Below, piece by piece: positions 1 to 7,689 of a stretch of 64,000 nucleotides of DNA. How positions within the stretch are numbered: the stretch's first letter is position 1; each line of letters begins with the position of its first letter. The notes under the pieces were generated by a model that saw only the letters and a list, made by a program, of their open reading frames with translations, did not search any database and was not told where the DNA came from. A program made the translations under genes and the position numbers. The stretch is from Sphingobium yanoikuyae (GTDB taxonomy: Bacteria > Pseudomonadota > Alphaproteobacteria > Sphingomonadales > Sphingomonadaceae): assembly GCF_013001025.1 (NCBI RefSeq), contig NZ_CP053021.1, forward strand, positions 248,001-312,000, read 5' to 3'.

Positions 1-207
1 ATCTACGACAATTACGCGTTCGACACCGAAATCCTGGTCGCGTCGGTCCGTCACTCGATCCACGTGCTCGACAGCGCCAAGATCGGCGCTGATGTGATGA
101 CCGCGCCGCCGGCCGTCATCAAGGCCCTGTTCAACCATGTGCTGACTGACAAGGGCATTGCCGGCTTCATGTCGGATTGGGCCAAGACCGGCCAGTCGAT
201 CCTCTAA
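1..207 (+). CDS. Transaldolase / fructose-6-phosphate aldolase, C-terminal part
   Basis: Partial gene: the 5' part lies outside the window, and 68 C-terminal codons remain before TAA. The tail matches the C-terminus of the small transaldolase / fructose-6-phosphate aldolase (TalC/MipB) family, with the helices around [20 protein letters not shown], then [17 protein letters not shown] and a final DWAKTG. These are cytosolic class I aldolases that form a Schiff base on a lysine lying upstream of this fragment. Whether the enzyme is a true transaldolase or an F6P aldolase cannot be told from the tail. It belongs to the backbone left of the accessory region. Confidence 0.8.
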   Translation: MYDNYAFDTEILVASVRHSIHVLDSAKIGADVMTAPPAVIKALFNHVLTDKGIAGFMSDWAKTGQSIL

Positions 208-293
208 GCGACATTGCCGGCGGGCGGGCGATCGGCCTGCCCGCCGGAACTCCTGCCGCCGCCCGGCCATTGTCTCCGCACAAGGAGGTGGCC

Positions 294-620
294 ATGTTCG
301 TTGCGGTCTATTGGTGGCGCGTCCACCCCGGCAAGGAAGAGCAGTTCCGCGCAGCCTGGCGCCGCGGCACCGACCTGATCCGGGAAAAATATGGCAGCTA
401 TGGATCGCGCCTGCACCGTGATGCGGACGGGCGGTTCGTGGGCTATGCCGAATGGCCGGACGAGGCGACCTGGCGCGCCGCCTTCGACGCGAAGATGGTC
501 TATGACGACCCGGCAACCCGCGCCGCCTTTGTCGACGCGATCGCCGAAGTGCCGGCGGATGCCGATCCGATCTTTACCATGACGGTCACAGACGACCTGC
601 TGGTTCGTGCGACGAGCTGA
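294..620 (+). CDS. Antibiotic-biosynthesis-monooxygenase-like (ABM fold) small protein
   Basis: A 108-residue protein. The start is the ATG at 294, preceded by a strong ribosome site (AAGGAGG, 282-288); an upstream in-frame ATG at 177 lies inside the preceding gene and is unlikely. The sequence opens MFVAVYWWRVHPGKEEQF and has the beta-alpha-beta pattern of dimeric ferredoxin-like ABM/EthD-type proteins: a strand, a helix with PGKEEQFRAAWRRG, and a later strand around GYAEWPDEATW. Such proteins range from heme-degrading or quinol monooxygenases to non-enzymatic stress proteins, and nothing here fixes a substrate. It follows the aldolase gene by 86 bases. Confidence 0.65.
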   Translation: MFVAVYWWRVHPGKEEQFRAAWRRGTDLIREKYGSYGSRLHRDADGRFVGYAEWPDEATWRAAFDAKMVYDDPATRAAFVDAIAEVPADADPIFTMTVTDDLLVRATS

Positions 621-677
621 GCCGGGCGGGAACCTTTTGTTCAGCATATTCGGCTAGATAGCACGCTCCTTTCCCCG

Positions 678-1925
678 ATGAACCTGTCCATGCCGATCGA
701 CGCCGTCACCATGCTGCTCATGACCCAGGCCATCGCCCTCGTTGCGGCGCTGGTGCTGGCTGCCGAATGGCGTCTGGCGAAGGTGCGCTCGCTCGCCTGG
801 TGGAGCGGGGGATTCGCGACCATCGTGGTGGGCAGCGGCATGTCGGTGCTGCGCACGGCGGACAGCTTCCTTCTCTATGTCTGGCTGGCCAACGGCCTGC
901 TGGTGGTGGCGCATCTGTTGTTCGCCAAGGGCGCGGCCGCCTTTGCCGGGCGACGCCTCCCCAGCATCTGGTTGGGCGTGCTGCTGGTCTGGGTGGCGCT
1001 GCTGGGCACCGATCCGGCAAGTGACCGCACCGCGCTGTTCGGCCTCCTCAATTCAGCGCTGGTCGCGATCCTGTCGCTCAAGGCCGCGTCCCTCCTGCTC
1101 TCGCTCCGCCGCACCAGCGAAGTGCGCGATGCGGTGCGGCTGGGGCATATTTTCCTTGGCCATGGCATATTCTACCTCGCCAAGTCGGGGCTGATCTTCA
1201 TGCCGGGCCTGTTCGTCAGCCTGGTGGGCTTCAAGGGGCTGCTGATCAAGGCCTCGCTCTATGAGGGCATATTGGTCGAGGTATCGCTGGCGCTGCTGAT
1301 GCTGGCGGCGGTGCGTCACCGGCGCGAACGGCAGATCACCGCGCTGGCCGAGCGGGATTCGCTGACCGGTGCCTATAATCGCCGCGCGTTCGAGGCGAAG
1401 GCGGCCGCCGGGATGGCGCTGGCGCGGCGGGCCGGCCAGCCGGTGGCGCTGCTGCTGTGCGACGTCGATCATTTCAAGGCGGTCAATGACGGCTTCGGCC
1501 ACGCCACCGGCGACCGGCTGCTGTCGGGACTGGCCGGGATATTGACGGATTGCGTGCCTGCCGATGCACTGGTGGCGCGGCTGGGCGGCGATGAATTTGC
1601 CGTTCTGCTCTTTGGCCTTCCACCCGAAAATTTGCCGGCACTCGGCCGCCGCATCTGCCATCGTTTCGCGCAGAGCGGGGCGGGTGTTGCCGGGGCGAGT
1701 TTGCAAGTCTCGACCAGCATCGGTGCGGCGACCAGCATCACGGGCACGGAGGAACTGCCGCACCTGTTCGATCGGGCGGACCGCGCGCTTTATGACGCCA
1801 AGCGCAAAGGGCGCAATCGCATGTCGGTTGAATCGGGCGTGGATCTGAGCGTCGCGACCCCGCCACTGCGCCTCGCCAAAGTGGCACGCCGCGCCTGTGT
1901 CGGTTGTCAGGAAGTCTGCTCCTGA
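678..1925 (+). CDS. Membrane-anchored diguanylate cyclase (GGDEF)
   Basis: A 415-residue protein. The first ~215 residues are hydrophobic, with about six predicted membrane helices (for example ITMLLM-type, GVLLVWVALLG and LLIKASLYEGILVEVSLALLML). They are followed by a GGDEF domain beginning at RDSLTGAYNRRAFE and carrying LGGDEFAVLLF at about residues 302-312. The intact GGDEF signature predicts synthesis of cyclic di-GMP from two GTP. No RxxD inhibitory site is seen five residues before the motif, so product inhibition may be absent. A Cys-containing tail (ACVGCQEVC) ends the protein and might bind metal or be redox active. It is the last backbone gene before the accessory region. Confidence 0.85.
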   Translation: MNLSMPIDAVTMLLMTQAIALVAALVLAAEWRLAKVRSLAWWSGGFATIVVGSGMSVLRTADSFLLYVWLANGLLVVAHLLFAKGAAAFAGRRLPSIWLGVLLVWVALLGTDPASDRTALFGLLNSALVAILSLKAASLLLSLRRTSEVRDAVRLGHIFLGHGIFYLAKSGLIFMPGLFVSLVGFKGLLIKASLYEGILVEVSLALLMLAAVRHRRERQITALAERDSLTGAYNRRAFEAKAAAGMALARRAGQPVALLLCDVDHFKAVNDGFGHATGDRLLSGLAGILTDCVPADALVARLGGDEFAVLLFGLPPENLPALGRRICHRFAQSGAGVAGASLQVSTSIGAATSITGTEELPHLFDRADRALYDAKRKGRNRMSVESGVDLSVATPPLRLAKVARRACVGCQEVCS

Positions 1926-2219
1926 CCCCCTAGAGTTTCCGGTGCTTTTGTCATCAGAGGATCACGGCTGATTTTCAACTTCTGCTCCTCTGGAGGGGGA
2001 GTAATGTCAACTTCTGCTCCGATCCCTATTTATCGGCGATTCAGATGAACCTTTCATCGCGTCGAGAAGATTCCTAGCCGAAGCCCAGAGCATGATATCT
2101 GCGCTAAATCTGCGACACCTTGCTTATCGCTCGCTCGTGCTTCAAAGTTTTGCGTAACAGTCGGACGTCCCAAGGATTGGTCATGTCCGTCACGGTTTTG
2201 GACGTTGGGGGGATTATTG
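1926..2219. repeat. Gene-free stretch with tandem 14-bp repeats at the left border of the accessory region
   Basis: No convincing gene. The 14-mer TCAACTTCTGCTCC occurs twice in direct orientation (1975-1988 and 2007-2020), 32 bp apart. Just before them is TCAGAGGATCACG (1954-1966), which recurs at 52734-52746 next to the tRNA-Arg. Repeated terminal motifs of this kind are typical of the ends of IS21-like or Tn7-like elements, so this may be a remnant transposon end. No transposase fits beside it. Treat it as the probable left junction of foreign DNA. Confidence 0.5.
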
Positions 2220-3224
2220 GTGACCGAGATAATTGCGCTTGCGATTCATGACCTGAATCGTAGCGATGCTGGCTATTCTGTCGCACTCTCCAAGAAGTTG
2301 CTTGACGTGACCGACACGACGCTTCGCGTCATCTCCACGGTCTATGAACTTTACAACAGCCGGACTTCCAAGTCTCACGGTCGGTTCACAACGGCAGAAG
2401 GTTCTCCCACCGAGGGGCAAATCCGTGCCTATGTTGAGGCCAAGGAGAAGGACTTCCTCGGTCTTACCGGCAAGATGATGGATAATCTGGCACGGGAAGC
2501 GGGAAAGAAATCTGCTTCAGTCGGCGGGCATGTGTTTTTTGCCCACTTCCGACGGGATGGTTCAGATTTCATGCTCGTCACGGTGGTCACCGACAAGCTG
2601 AGCGCGGCCCTGACCAAAAATCATGGAATGGAGGACGTCGAGCACCTCGATCTCGATGGTTTCCGCTTCGCCGGCCGCATTAATCTTACTGCTTGGGCGG
2701 ACAAGCAGGACCGCTACCTGAGCTTCTTGAAAGGCAAGGGTTCGATATCCGATTATTTTCGTGATTTCCTTGGCTGCGATTCGGCGGTTCTGGAGCGTAA
2801 GGACACTCAGAGCCTCGTGGATGCACTGAAGGAATTTACGCTCACTGAAAAGATGGTCGACACCGAGGCGACGGCGTTCCTGTCCGATGCCTTAGATTAT
2901 CTTGGCAAGGCGAATAAGGCGAAGGAGCCGGTGGATTTCGAAGCTATGGCAAATCGCCTGATGCCGAAGGAACCCGGCAGGCTATCGAAATTTCTGGCCA
3001 TTACCGATCGTCAGCTGAATGAAGGCTATGTTCCGAACGCCAGCGCATTGAAAGCCCTCGTGAAAGTGACCGCCAAAACGAAGATGTGGTCGGTCGAATT
3101 CACGCGTGAAGCAATCGACCAGAGCAAAGTCGTGTTCGACAAGGACAAGAAATCCCTTACGTTGATGGATGTGCCAGACGAGCTGATCAATCAGATGCGC
3201 GCCGAAGGGATGATCAGTGATTGA
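2220..3224 (+). CDS. 37-kDa nucleoid-associated protein family (NdpA/YejK-like)
   Basis: A 334-residue protein. The start is taken as GTG 2220 because a G-rich ribosome site (GGGGGG, 2207-2212) sits 7 bases upstream; a TTG at 2205 is the alternative. The sequence VTEIIALAIHDLNRSDAG, the central GGHVFFAHF and VTVVTDKLSAALT, and the C-terminal part match the NA37/NdpA family, whose E. coli member YejK associates with the nucleoid. Here it is not in a housekeeping context. Its last 8 bases overlap the next gene, a membrane protein, so the two are co-translated. This pairing at the edge of an accessory region suggests an accessory, possibly phage-defence, role rather than general chromosome packaging; that is inference. 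Confidence 0.7.
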   Translation: MTEIIALAIHDLNRSDAGYSVALSKKLLDVTDTTLRVISTVYELYNSRTSKSHGRFTTAEGSPTEGQIRAYVEAKEKDFLGLTGKMMDNLAREAGKKSASVGGHVFFAHFRRDGSDFMLVTVVTDKLSAALTKNHGMEDVEHLDLDGFRFAGRINLTAWADKQDRYLSFLKGKGSISDYFRDFLGCDSAVLERKDTQSLVDALKEFTLTEKMVDTEATAFLSDALDYLGKANKAKEPVDFEAMANRLMPKEPGRLSKFLAITDRQLNEGYVPNASALKALVKVTAKTKMWSVEFTREAIDQSKVVFDKDKKSLTLMDVPDELINQMRAEGMISD

Positions 3225-4398
3225 TGTTACGTTTGCCGATCTTGTCGAGATATACCGCGCTACGCGGTTCGATGATGAGAACGGCGACGTTCTGACGATC
3301 AAGAGCGACCATATGGTGGCAGTTTTAACCGCCATCATGGAGATCGATACGCATTACAACGATGCCCAGATTTCGGTCGAGGACGGCTATGATCTGGCCG
3401 TCGGGGCAGAAGTGCCGGTAACGATTGGTCGGCCCAATGTGGCGAAGATGGGCCTGTTGGTTTCCACTTTGGATGATCTGTTCAAGGCGCCTGGCGCCGT
3501 GCTCGCGGAGCCTCAGCGGTATTACATCAAGAAAGAACATTACGCGTCGGGTGATAACCCTGTCCCGCCAAAACTGCTTGCGTATCGTGCAGTCTTGGAC
3601 GTGCTCAAGATACTTCGCGATAGCGCGTCGCTGGTTGATGAAACGATGCGTCAGCTCATTTTCATCGGCAAAGAGAAGGTCGTCGTGCCGATCCAGTTTG
3701 GTTCAATGGACCTTCGCGGCGACGTGGTGGGTCAGGCTGTGCGGCTGACGAAGCTGTTCGAAGACGAATTGCACTTGGATGAGAAGCGGACGATTCTTCA
3801 GACCACCCTCATCGAAATGGTGCGTTCGCTACGCGACAAGGATCGGTTCGGTTTCCTAATTCGGAATCTAGATCGCCTCGCGAATGAGGTCGAGAAGGGA
3901 TATCGACTCTTCACCTCGAGCTTCTCGTACTCGAAGATCCGCAATGAGGTTGAAACGGCGCGACTGGATTTCGTGGGCAAGATCCACAAGACCATCGTCG
4001 ATATCCAAGGCCAGCTCCTTGGCATTCCTGTTGCAACGATCGTCGTGGTTACCCAACTCAAGAAGGTGCCGGCGTCGTGCGGCCTCGAGTTCTGGACGAA
4101 CCTTGGCGTGCTTATAGGAGCAATCGTCTTCGCGGTGATGTTGGGGATTGCCGGGCTGAACCAGTGGAAGACGCTCAATGTTATCGCGAAAGAGGTGAAG
4201 CGGCAAAGCACCCGCCTCAGCGACGACTTTGCCCTGATCGCCGATCAATTCTCTGACGTGTTCGATGACCTCCACGCCCGCATCAAGTGGCACCGCGCTG
4301 CTCTTCTTGTCGTTGGCGGCGTTCTGTCGCTCGGCGTGATTATAACGGCAGTCGCAGTCTGGAGGCTTTTGCCGGCCAACGGTTGGCAATGCCTCTGA
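3217..4398 (+). CDS. Unrecognised protein with C-terminal membrane segments, partner of the NdpA-like gene
   Basis: A 393-residue protein with a GTG start at 3217 and a ribosome site GAAGGGA just upstream; it overlaps the previous gene by 8 bases. I do not recognise the family. Residues 1-265 are soluble and mixed alpha/beta, with charged helices (for example LRDKDRFGFLIRNLDRLANE). A hydrophobic stretch follows at ~269-280, then two clear membrane helices at ~295-315 (GVLIGAIVFAVMLGIAGL) and ~361-384 (ALLVVGGVLSLGVIITAVAVW). The loop between them is helical and amphipathic. A DNA-associated protein coupled to a membrane protein resembles the layout of two-gene defence systems such as Kiwa, but I see no sequence kinship with KwaA or KwaB. 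Confidence 0.55.
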   Translation: MIDVTFADLVEIYRATRFDDENGDVLTIKSDHMVAVLTAIMEIDTHYNDAQISVEDGYDLAVGAEVPVTIGRPNVAKMGLLVSTLDDLFKAPGAVLAEPQRYYIKKEHYASGDNPVPPKLLAYRAVLDVLKILRDSASLVDETMRQLIFIGKEKVVVPIQFGSMDLRGDVVGQAVRLTKLFEDELHLDEKRTILQTTLIEMVRSLRDKDRFGFLIRNLDRLANEVEKGYRLFTSSFSYSKIRNEVETARLDFVGKIHKTIVDIQGQLLGIPVATIVVVTQLKKVPASCGLEFWTNLGVLIGAIVFAVMLGIAGLNQWKTLNVIAKEVKRQSTRLSDDFALIADQFSDVFDDLHARIKWHRAALLVVGGVLSLGVIITAVAVWRLLPANGWQCL

Positions 4399-4851
4399 GG
4401 GGATACTGCATGGATTTCCAGCCGTGATCTTCGTCGGAAATCAAGATCGCATCGTAGAAGAATGCATGAGCAATTATCGGGCGGCACTCACGGATTGAGA
4501 GGAAGCTTTGGTTCCCCGGATGGTCCGCGGATAAGCGGCATCAGAAAGCTTCTGTCTAAAGTGCAGCCTGATTCCAAAGGATCTGTAATGCCCATAAGAC
4601 GGGGGGTGGCTATTTTGCAAATTGCGCCTTGTGTCTGGGTCGGTATGCAGATTTATTCGAATTATTCTTGTCTGTGCCATAATGTATATTTGATCGCATC
4701 ATAGTTTAGGTAAAGTTAATCCGTGATGATATGGTGTATCAGTGCGCTATCATGGCACAATGATCTGATGTAACATTCGGAAACAGTCCAATATGCCGCG
4801 ATTTTACTTTTGCAGATGACATTCTGCGAAAAGCCTACTATGTAGCCTGTC
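4399..4851. other. Gene-free, AT-rich interval before the first metal operon
   Basis: About 450 bases without a convincing gene; the short open frames here have no ribosome sites or recognisable products. The left part is of ordinary composition and contains GGGGATACTGCA (4399-4410), a 12-mer also present in the operator of the nreAB-type pair (25507-25519 region). The right part (about 4640-4830) is markedly AT-rich compared with its neighbours and probably holds the promoter of the operon that begins at 4852. I could not assign a specific -35/-10 pair with confidence. Confidence 0.4.
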
Positions 4852-5187
4852 ATGCGCCGCTTAGGACGTTTCCTGCTCTGCCTGCTTTCGTTGTCCATGC
4901 TGACGACGACGCTGGTGCATGCCCAGGAAGTTCCTAACGCCCGTGCCCCCACAATCGAGTGCACGGGTTACGTGCATAGCGAAGGGGACGCGGACCAGAC
5001 GCAGGGTGATGCCGACAAGGCGATCCCGCATCATCATGGCGGTTGCCAGGGTGCTCCGGCTTTCGTTCCGGTCTCTGCAAGCGAAGATATGCTTCCGTTG
5101 GCGGTGGACGCGCCTGTGTTCATCCCTGCGCCGATTCCGTCCAAGCGCTGGGCCATCGGCCCCGACCTGCGCCCACCCATAGCCTGA
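4852..5187 (+). CDS. Small secreted His/Cys-containing protein heading the czc operon
   Basis: A 111-residue protein with a signal peptide (MRRLGRFLLCLLSLSMLTTT, cleavage after VHA). The mature part has a metal-binding-looking cluster IPHHHGGCQG and ends DLRPPIA. It is not an enzyme family I recognise. Three other small secreted His-rich proteins in this window (24776-25135, 26905-27357, 33696-34025) end in comparable proline motifs (LLEPPSA, LLRPPEV, LLEPPSIS) and also sit in metal-efflux operons. A periplasmic metal-binding or sensing role is inferred from that pattern. A hairpin separates it from the outer-membrane efflux gene. Confidence 0.6.
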   Translation: MRRLGRFLLCLLSLSMLTTTLVHAQEVPNARAPTIECTGYVHSEGDADQTQGDADKAIPHHHGGCQGAPAFVPVSASEDMLPLAVDAPVFIPAPIPSKRWAIGPDLRPPIA

Positions 5188-5198
5188 CAGAGCCATAA

Positions 5199-5236
5199 TG
5201 GACCGTTGCGCCTGAATTCAGGCCGCCGGTCGTCCA
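5199..5236 (+). promoter_or_regulatory. Hairpin between leader gene and czcC
   Basis: ATGGAC (5199-5204) and GTCCAT (5231-5236) flank a perfect 14-bp palindrome GCCTGAATTCAGGC (5210-5223), so the transcript can fold here. There is no T-run, so it is more likely an RNA-stability or attenuation element, or a protein-binding palindrome, than a full terminator. The second metal operon has a hairpin in the matching place (27364-27379). Confidence 0.4.
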
Positions 5237-5261
5237 TGACTCGTGTTCAGGATTCCTATTC

Positions 5262-6524
5262 ATGTTCCGATCCATTGCAGCCTTATTGGCTGCCGTGTCC
5301 TGCGTCGCTGTGGCGCAGGCACAGGAGATGCCCGCTGCGGTAGCGGGGGCGTCACCCTATACGCTTGATCAGGCAGTCGCCGCCGCTGGTGGCAGCGCCC
5401 CGGCGGCCGAAGCCGCGCAAGCCAATGTCGAAGCGGCCCGCGCCGCACGTACCGTCGCTGGTCTTCGTCCCAATCCCACCGTGCAGACGCAGGTGGAGAA
5501 TATCGCAGGAAGCGGACCGTATCGCGGCGTTGGTAGCGCCGAGTCGACGGTCAGCATGGCTGTTCCCATCGAACTGGGTGGCAAGCGGTCCGCACGCATC
5601 GCGGTCGCTAATGCCCAGACCGACAAGGCGCTGCTAGTCTCGGCGATCACGCAGGCAGACATCAGGCTGCAGATCACGCAGCTGTATATCGAAGCGGCTG
5701 CTGCCGAACGGCGTGTCCAAACGGCACGCGATCAGGCGCGGATAGCCGGCGACGCCGCGAACGCTGCGAGTGTACGGGTAAAGGCCGGACGGGCCTCTCC
5801 GATCGAGGAGCAGCGCGCTAACGTTGCGAAGATCAACGCCGATGCCGAACTGGTTCGGACTATCCGGCTGGCACAGGCCAGCCGCGCTAATCTCGAGCGT
5901 CGGATTGGGCAACCGATGGGCGGACCGCTCGATACGGCTTGGTTGGAGCGCTTGCCACGTGGCTACGGTCCCGAAGTCCCACCGAGCGCGGTAGGTACGC
6001 TGGCCCTGGCTGCCGCAGACGCGGACCTTGCCGTAGCTGATGCCAATGTCCGACTCGCCAATTCTCAACGAGTCCCCAATCTCGAAGCTGGCCCCGGTTT
6101 ACGCAGGCTGTCAGCCACCAACGATACGGCCCTGATCTTCACGGTCACGATGCCTATCCCGATCTTCAATTCGGGCAAGGCGGCTGTCGCGCAGGCTCGC
6201 GCGCAGCGCAATCAGGTGGAAGCCCAGAAGCGTATGACGGCACTCGACGTCGAGCAGGCCATCACCGACGCGCAGACATCGGCATCGAATGCCGCAGTCA
6301 CTGCACAGACGGCTACTGGTCCTGCCCTTGAGGCAGCTCAGGAAGCGGCTCGTATTGCGCGCATCGGCTATCGCGAAGGCAAGTTCGGCCAGCTCGATCT
6401 GCTCGATGCCGAACGTACGCTCGCCCAGACGCGCCTCGCGGCCATCGACGCGCTCGCCTCTTACCAGAATGCCCGCGCGCAGCTGGAGCGCCTGACAGCG
6501 CCCGCGCCGGAACAGGGGAACTGA
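5262..6524 (+). CDS. czcC: CzcC-type outer-membrane factor of a heavy-metal efflux system
   Basis: A 420-residue TolC-superfamily protein with a signal peptide (cleavage near VAVAQAQ). It has the two-repeat, helix-rich pattern typical of OEP proteins: LDQAVAAAGGSAPAAEAAQANVE early on and GYREGKFGQLDLLDAERTLAQ near the end. The PNPTVQTQVENIAGSG and VPIELGGKRSARI segments are characteristic of CzcC/CnrC relatives. It would form the outer-membrane channel for the RND pump encoded by the next two genes. Stop and start codons are 3 bases apart from czcB. It is paralogous to the gene at 27413-28681. Confidence 0.85.
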   Translation: MFRSIAALLAAVSCVAVAQAQEMPAAVAGASPYTLDQAVAAAGGSAPAAEAAQANVEAARAARTVAGLRPNPTVQTQVENIAGSGPYRGVGSAESTVSMAVPIELGGKRSARIAVANAQTDKALLVSAITQADIRLQITQLYIEAAAAERRVQTARDQARIAGDAANAASVRVKAGRASPIEEQRANVAKINADAELVRTIRLAQASRANLERRIGQPMGGPLDTAWLERLPRGYGPEVPPSAVGTLALAAADADLAVADANVRLANSQRVPNLEAGPGLRRLSATNDTALIFTVTMPIPIFNSGKAAVAQARAQRNQVEAQKRMTALDVEQAITDAQTSASNAAVTAQTATGPALEAAQEAARIARIGYREGKFGQLDLLDAERTLAQTRLAAIDALASYQNARAQLERLTAPAPEQGN

Positions 6525-6527
6525 TCC

Positions 6528-7685
6528 ATGACATCTAAGAAGATCATCTACGCCGCCTTGCCCCTGTCCCTGATGCTGGCGCTCGCCGCTTGCGGAAGCG
6601 GTGCCGAGGAGAATCCGTCCAACGACGCGGCACCCGCTGCTGAAGCAAAGGCAGGGGAGAAAGCCGAAGAGGGCAAGATCACGCTCTCGGCCGATCAGAT
6701 CGCATCGGCTGGCATTCAGACGGCGCGCCCGATGATGGGCGGCTCGGGCACGATCGAGCTCCCCGCTACCATCGATGGCGACCCTCAGGGCACGCAGGTG
6801 GTATCGGCCGCGATCGGTGGCCGCGTGGTTTCGCTGACCCGTAACCTTGGGCAGTCGATCGGTCGCGGCCAGACGCTTGCCGTGATCGAGAGCCGCGAGG
6901 CCGCCTCGCTCAACGCCGAGACCGAAGCTGCTCGCGCACGGCTGTCTCTGGCGAACAGCAATCTCGCCCGCGAACAGCGTCTGTTTTCGCAGCGCGTCTC
7001 GCCTGAGCAGGATCTCATCGCTGCACGCACCGCAGCGACCGAAGCCCGCATCGCCCTTCGTCTGGCGCAGCAGCAGGTTTCTGCTGCGGGCACGGGTGGC
7101 GGCGGCCTCAATCGCATCGGCATCGTGGCGCCTATGTCGGGTCAGGTTATCGGCCGCAGCGTGGTGCTGGGGCAGACGGTCGCGGCGGATGCTGAATTGT
7201 TCCGCGTCGCCAACCTTTCGAGCGTGTCGCTTTCGCTCAACCTGCAGCCGCAGGATGCGGGCCGGGTGCGTCCGGGCGCAACGGTGAATATCAAGGCAGC
7301 TGGTCGACAGGCGACCGCGAAGGTGACGTTCGTGTCGCCGGCGCTCGATGCCAATACGCGACTGGTTCCCGTCATCGCGACTCTCGACAATCGTGATGGC
7401 CTCTGGCGCGTCGGCGAGCCGGTTACGGCATCGGTCGCGCTCACCGGCAGCGGCGGCGATGGCGCGATCCGTGTGCCGCTGACTGCGGTGCAGACAGAGG
7501 AGGGCAGGTCGGTCGTCTTTGTGCGGACCAAGACCGGGTTCCAGGCAACCGCCGTCCAATTGGGCGACAGTGCCGGCGACAGCGTGATCATCAAGTCGGG
7601 CCTGAAGGGCACCGAGGAGATCGCCACCGTCAATAGCTTCACGCTCAAGGCCGAACTCGGCAAGAGCGAAGCCGCGGAGGACTGA
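6528..7685 (+). CDS. czcB: CzcB-type periplasmic adaptor (membrane fusion) lipoprotein
   Basis: A 385-residue HlyD-family adaptor. The N-terminus is a lipoprotein signal with lipobox LAAC, so it is probably anchored in the inner membrane. The order follows the family: beta-barrel, lipoyl halves (IGGRVVSLTRNLGQSIGRGQTLAVIESR), a coiled-coil hairpin (LNAETEAARARLSLANSNLA), the second lipoyl half (IGIVAPMSGQVIGRSVVLGQ) and the C-terminal membrane-proximal domain. It links the RND transporter to CzcC. No N-terminal His-rich extension is present. Four bases separate it from czcA. Confidence 0.85.
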   Translation: MTSKKIIYAALPLSLMLALAACGSGAEENPSNDAAPAAEAKAGEKAEEGKITLSADQIASAGIQTARPMMGGSGTIELPATIDGDPQGTQVVSAAIGGRVVSLTRNLGQSIGRGQTLAVIESREAASLNAETEAARARLSLANSNLAREQRLFSQRVSPEQDLIAARTAATEARIALRLAQQQVSAAGTGGGGLNRIGIVAPMSGQVIGRSVVLGQTVAADAELFRVANLSSVSLSLNLQPQDAGRVRPGATVNIKAAGRQATAKVTFVSPALDANTRLVPVIATLDNRDGLWRVGEPVTASVALTGSGGDGAIRVPLTAVQTEEGRSVVFVRTKTGFQATAVQLGDSAGDSVIIKSGLKGTEEIATVNSFTLKAELGKSEAAED

Positions 7686-7689
7686 GCCG

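Noticed and set aside
6111..7559. 482-codon minus-strand frame across czcC/czcB
   Set aside because: Antisense of two recognised efflux genes; no family match apparent.
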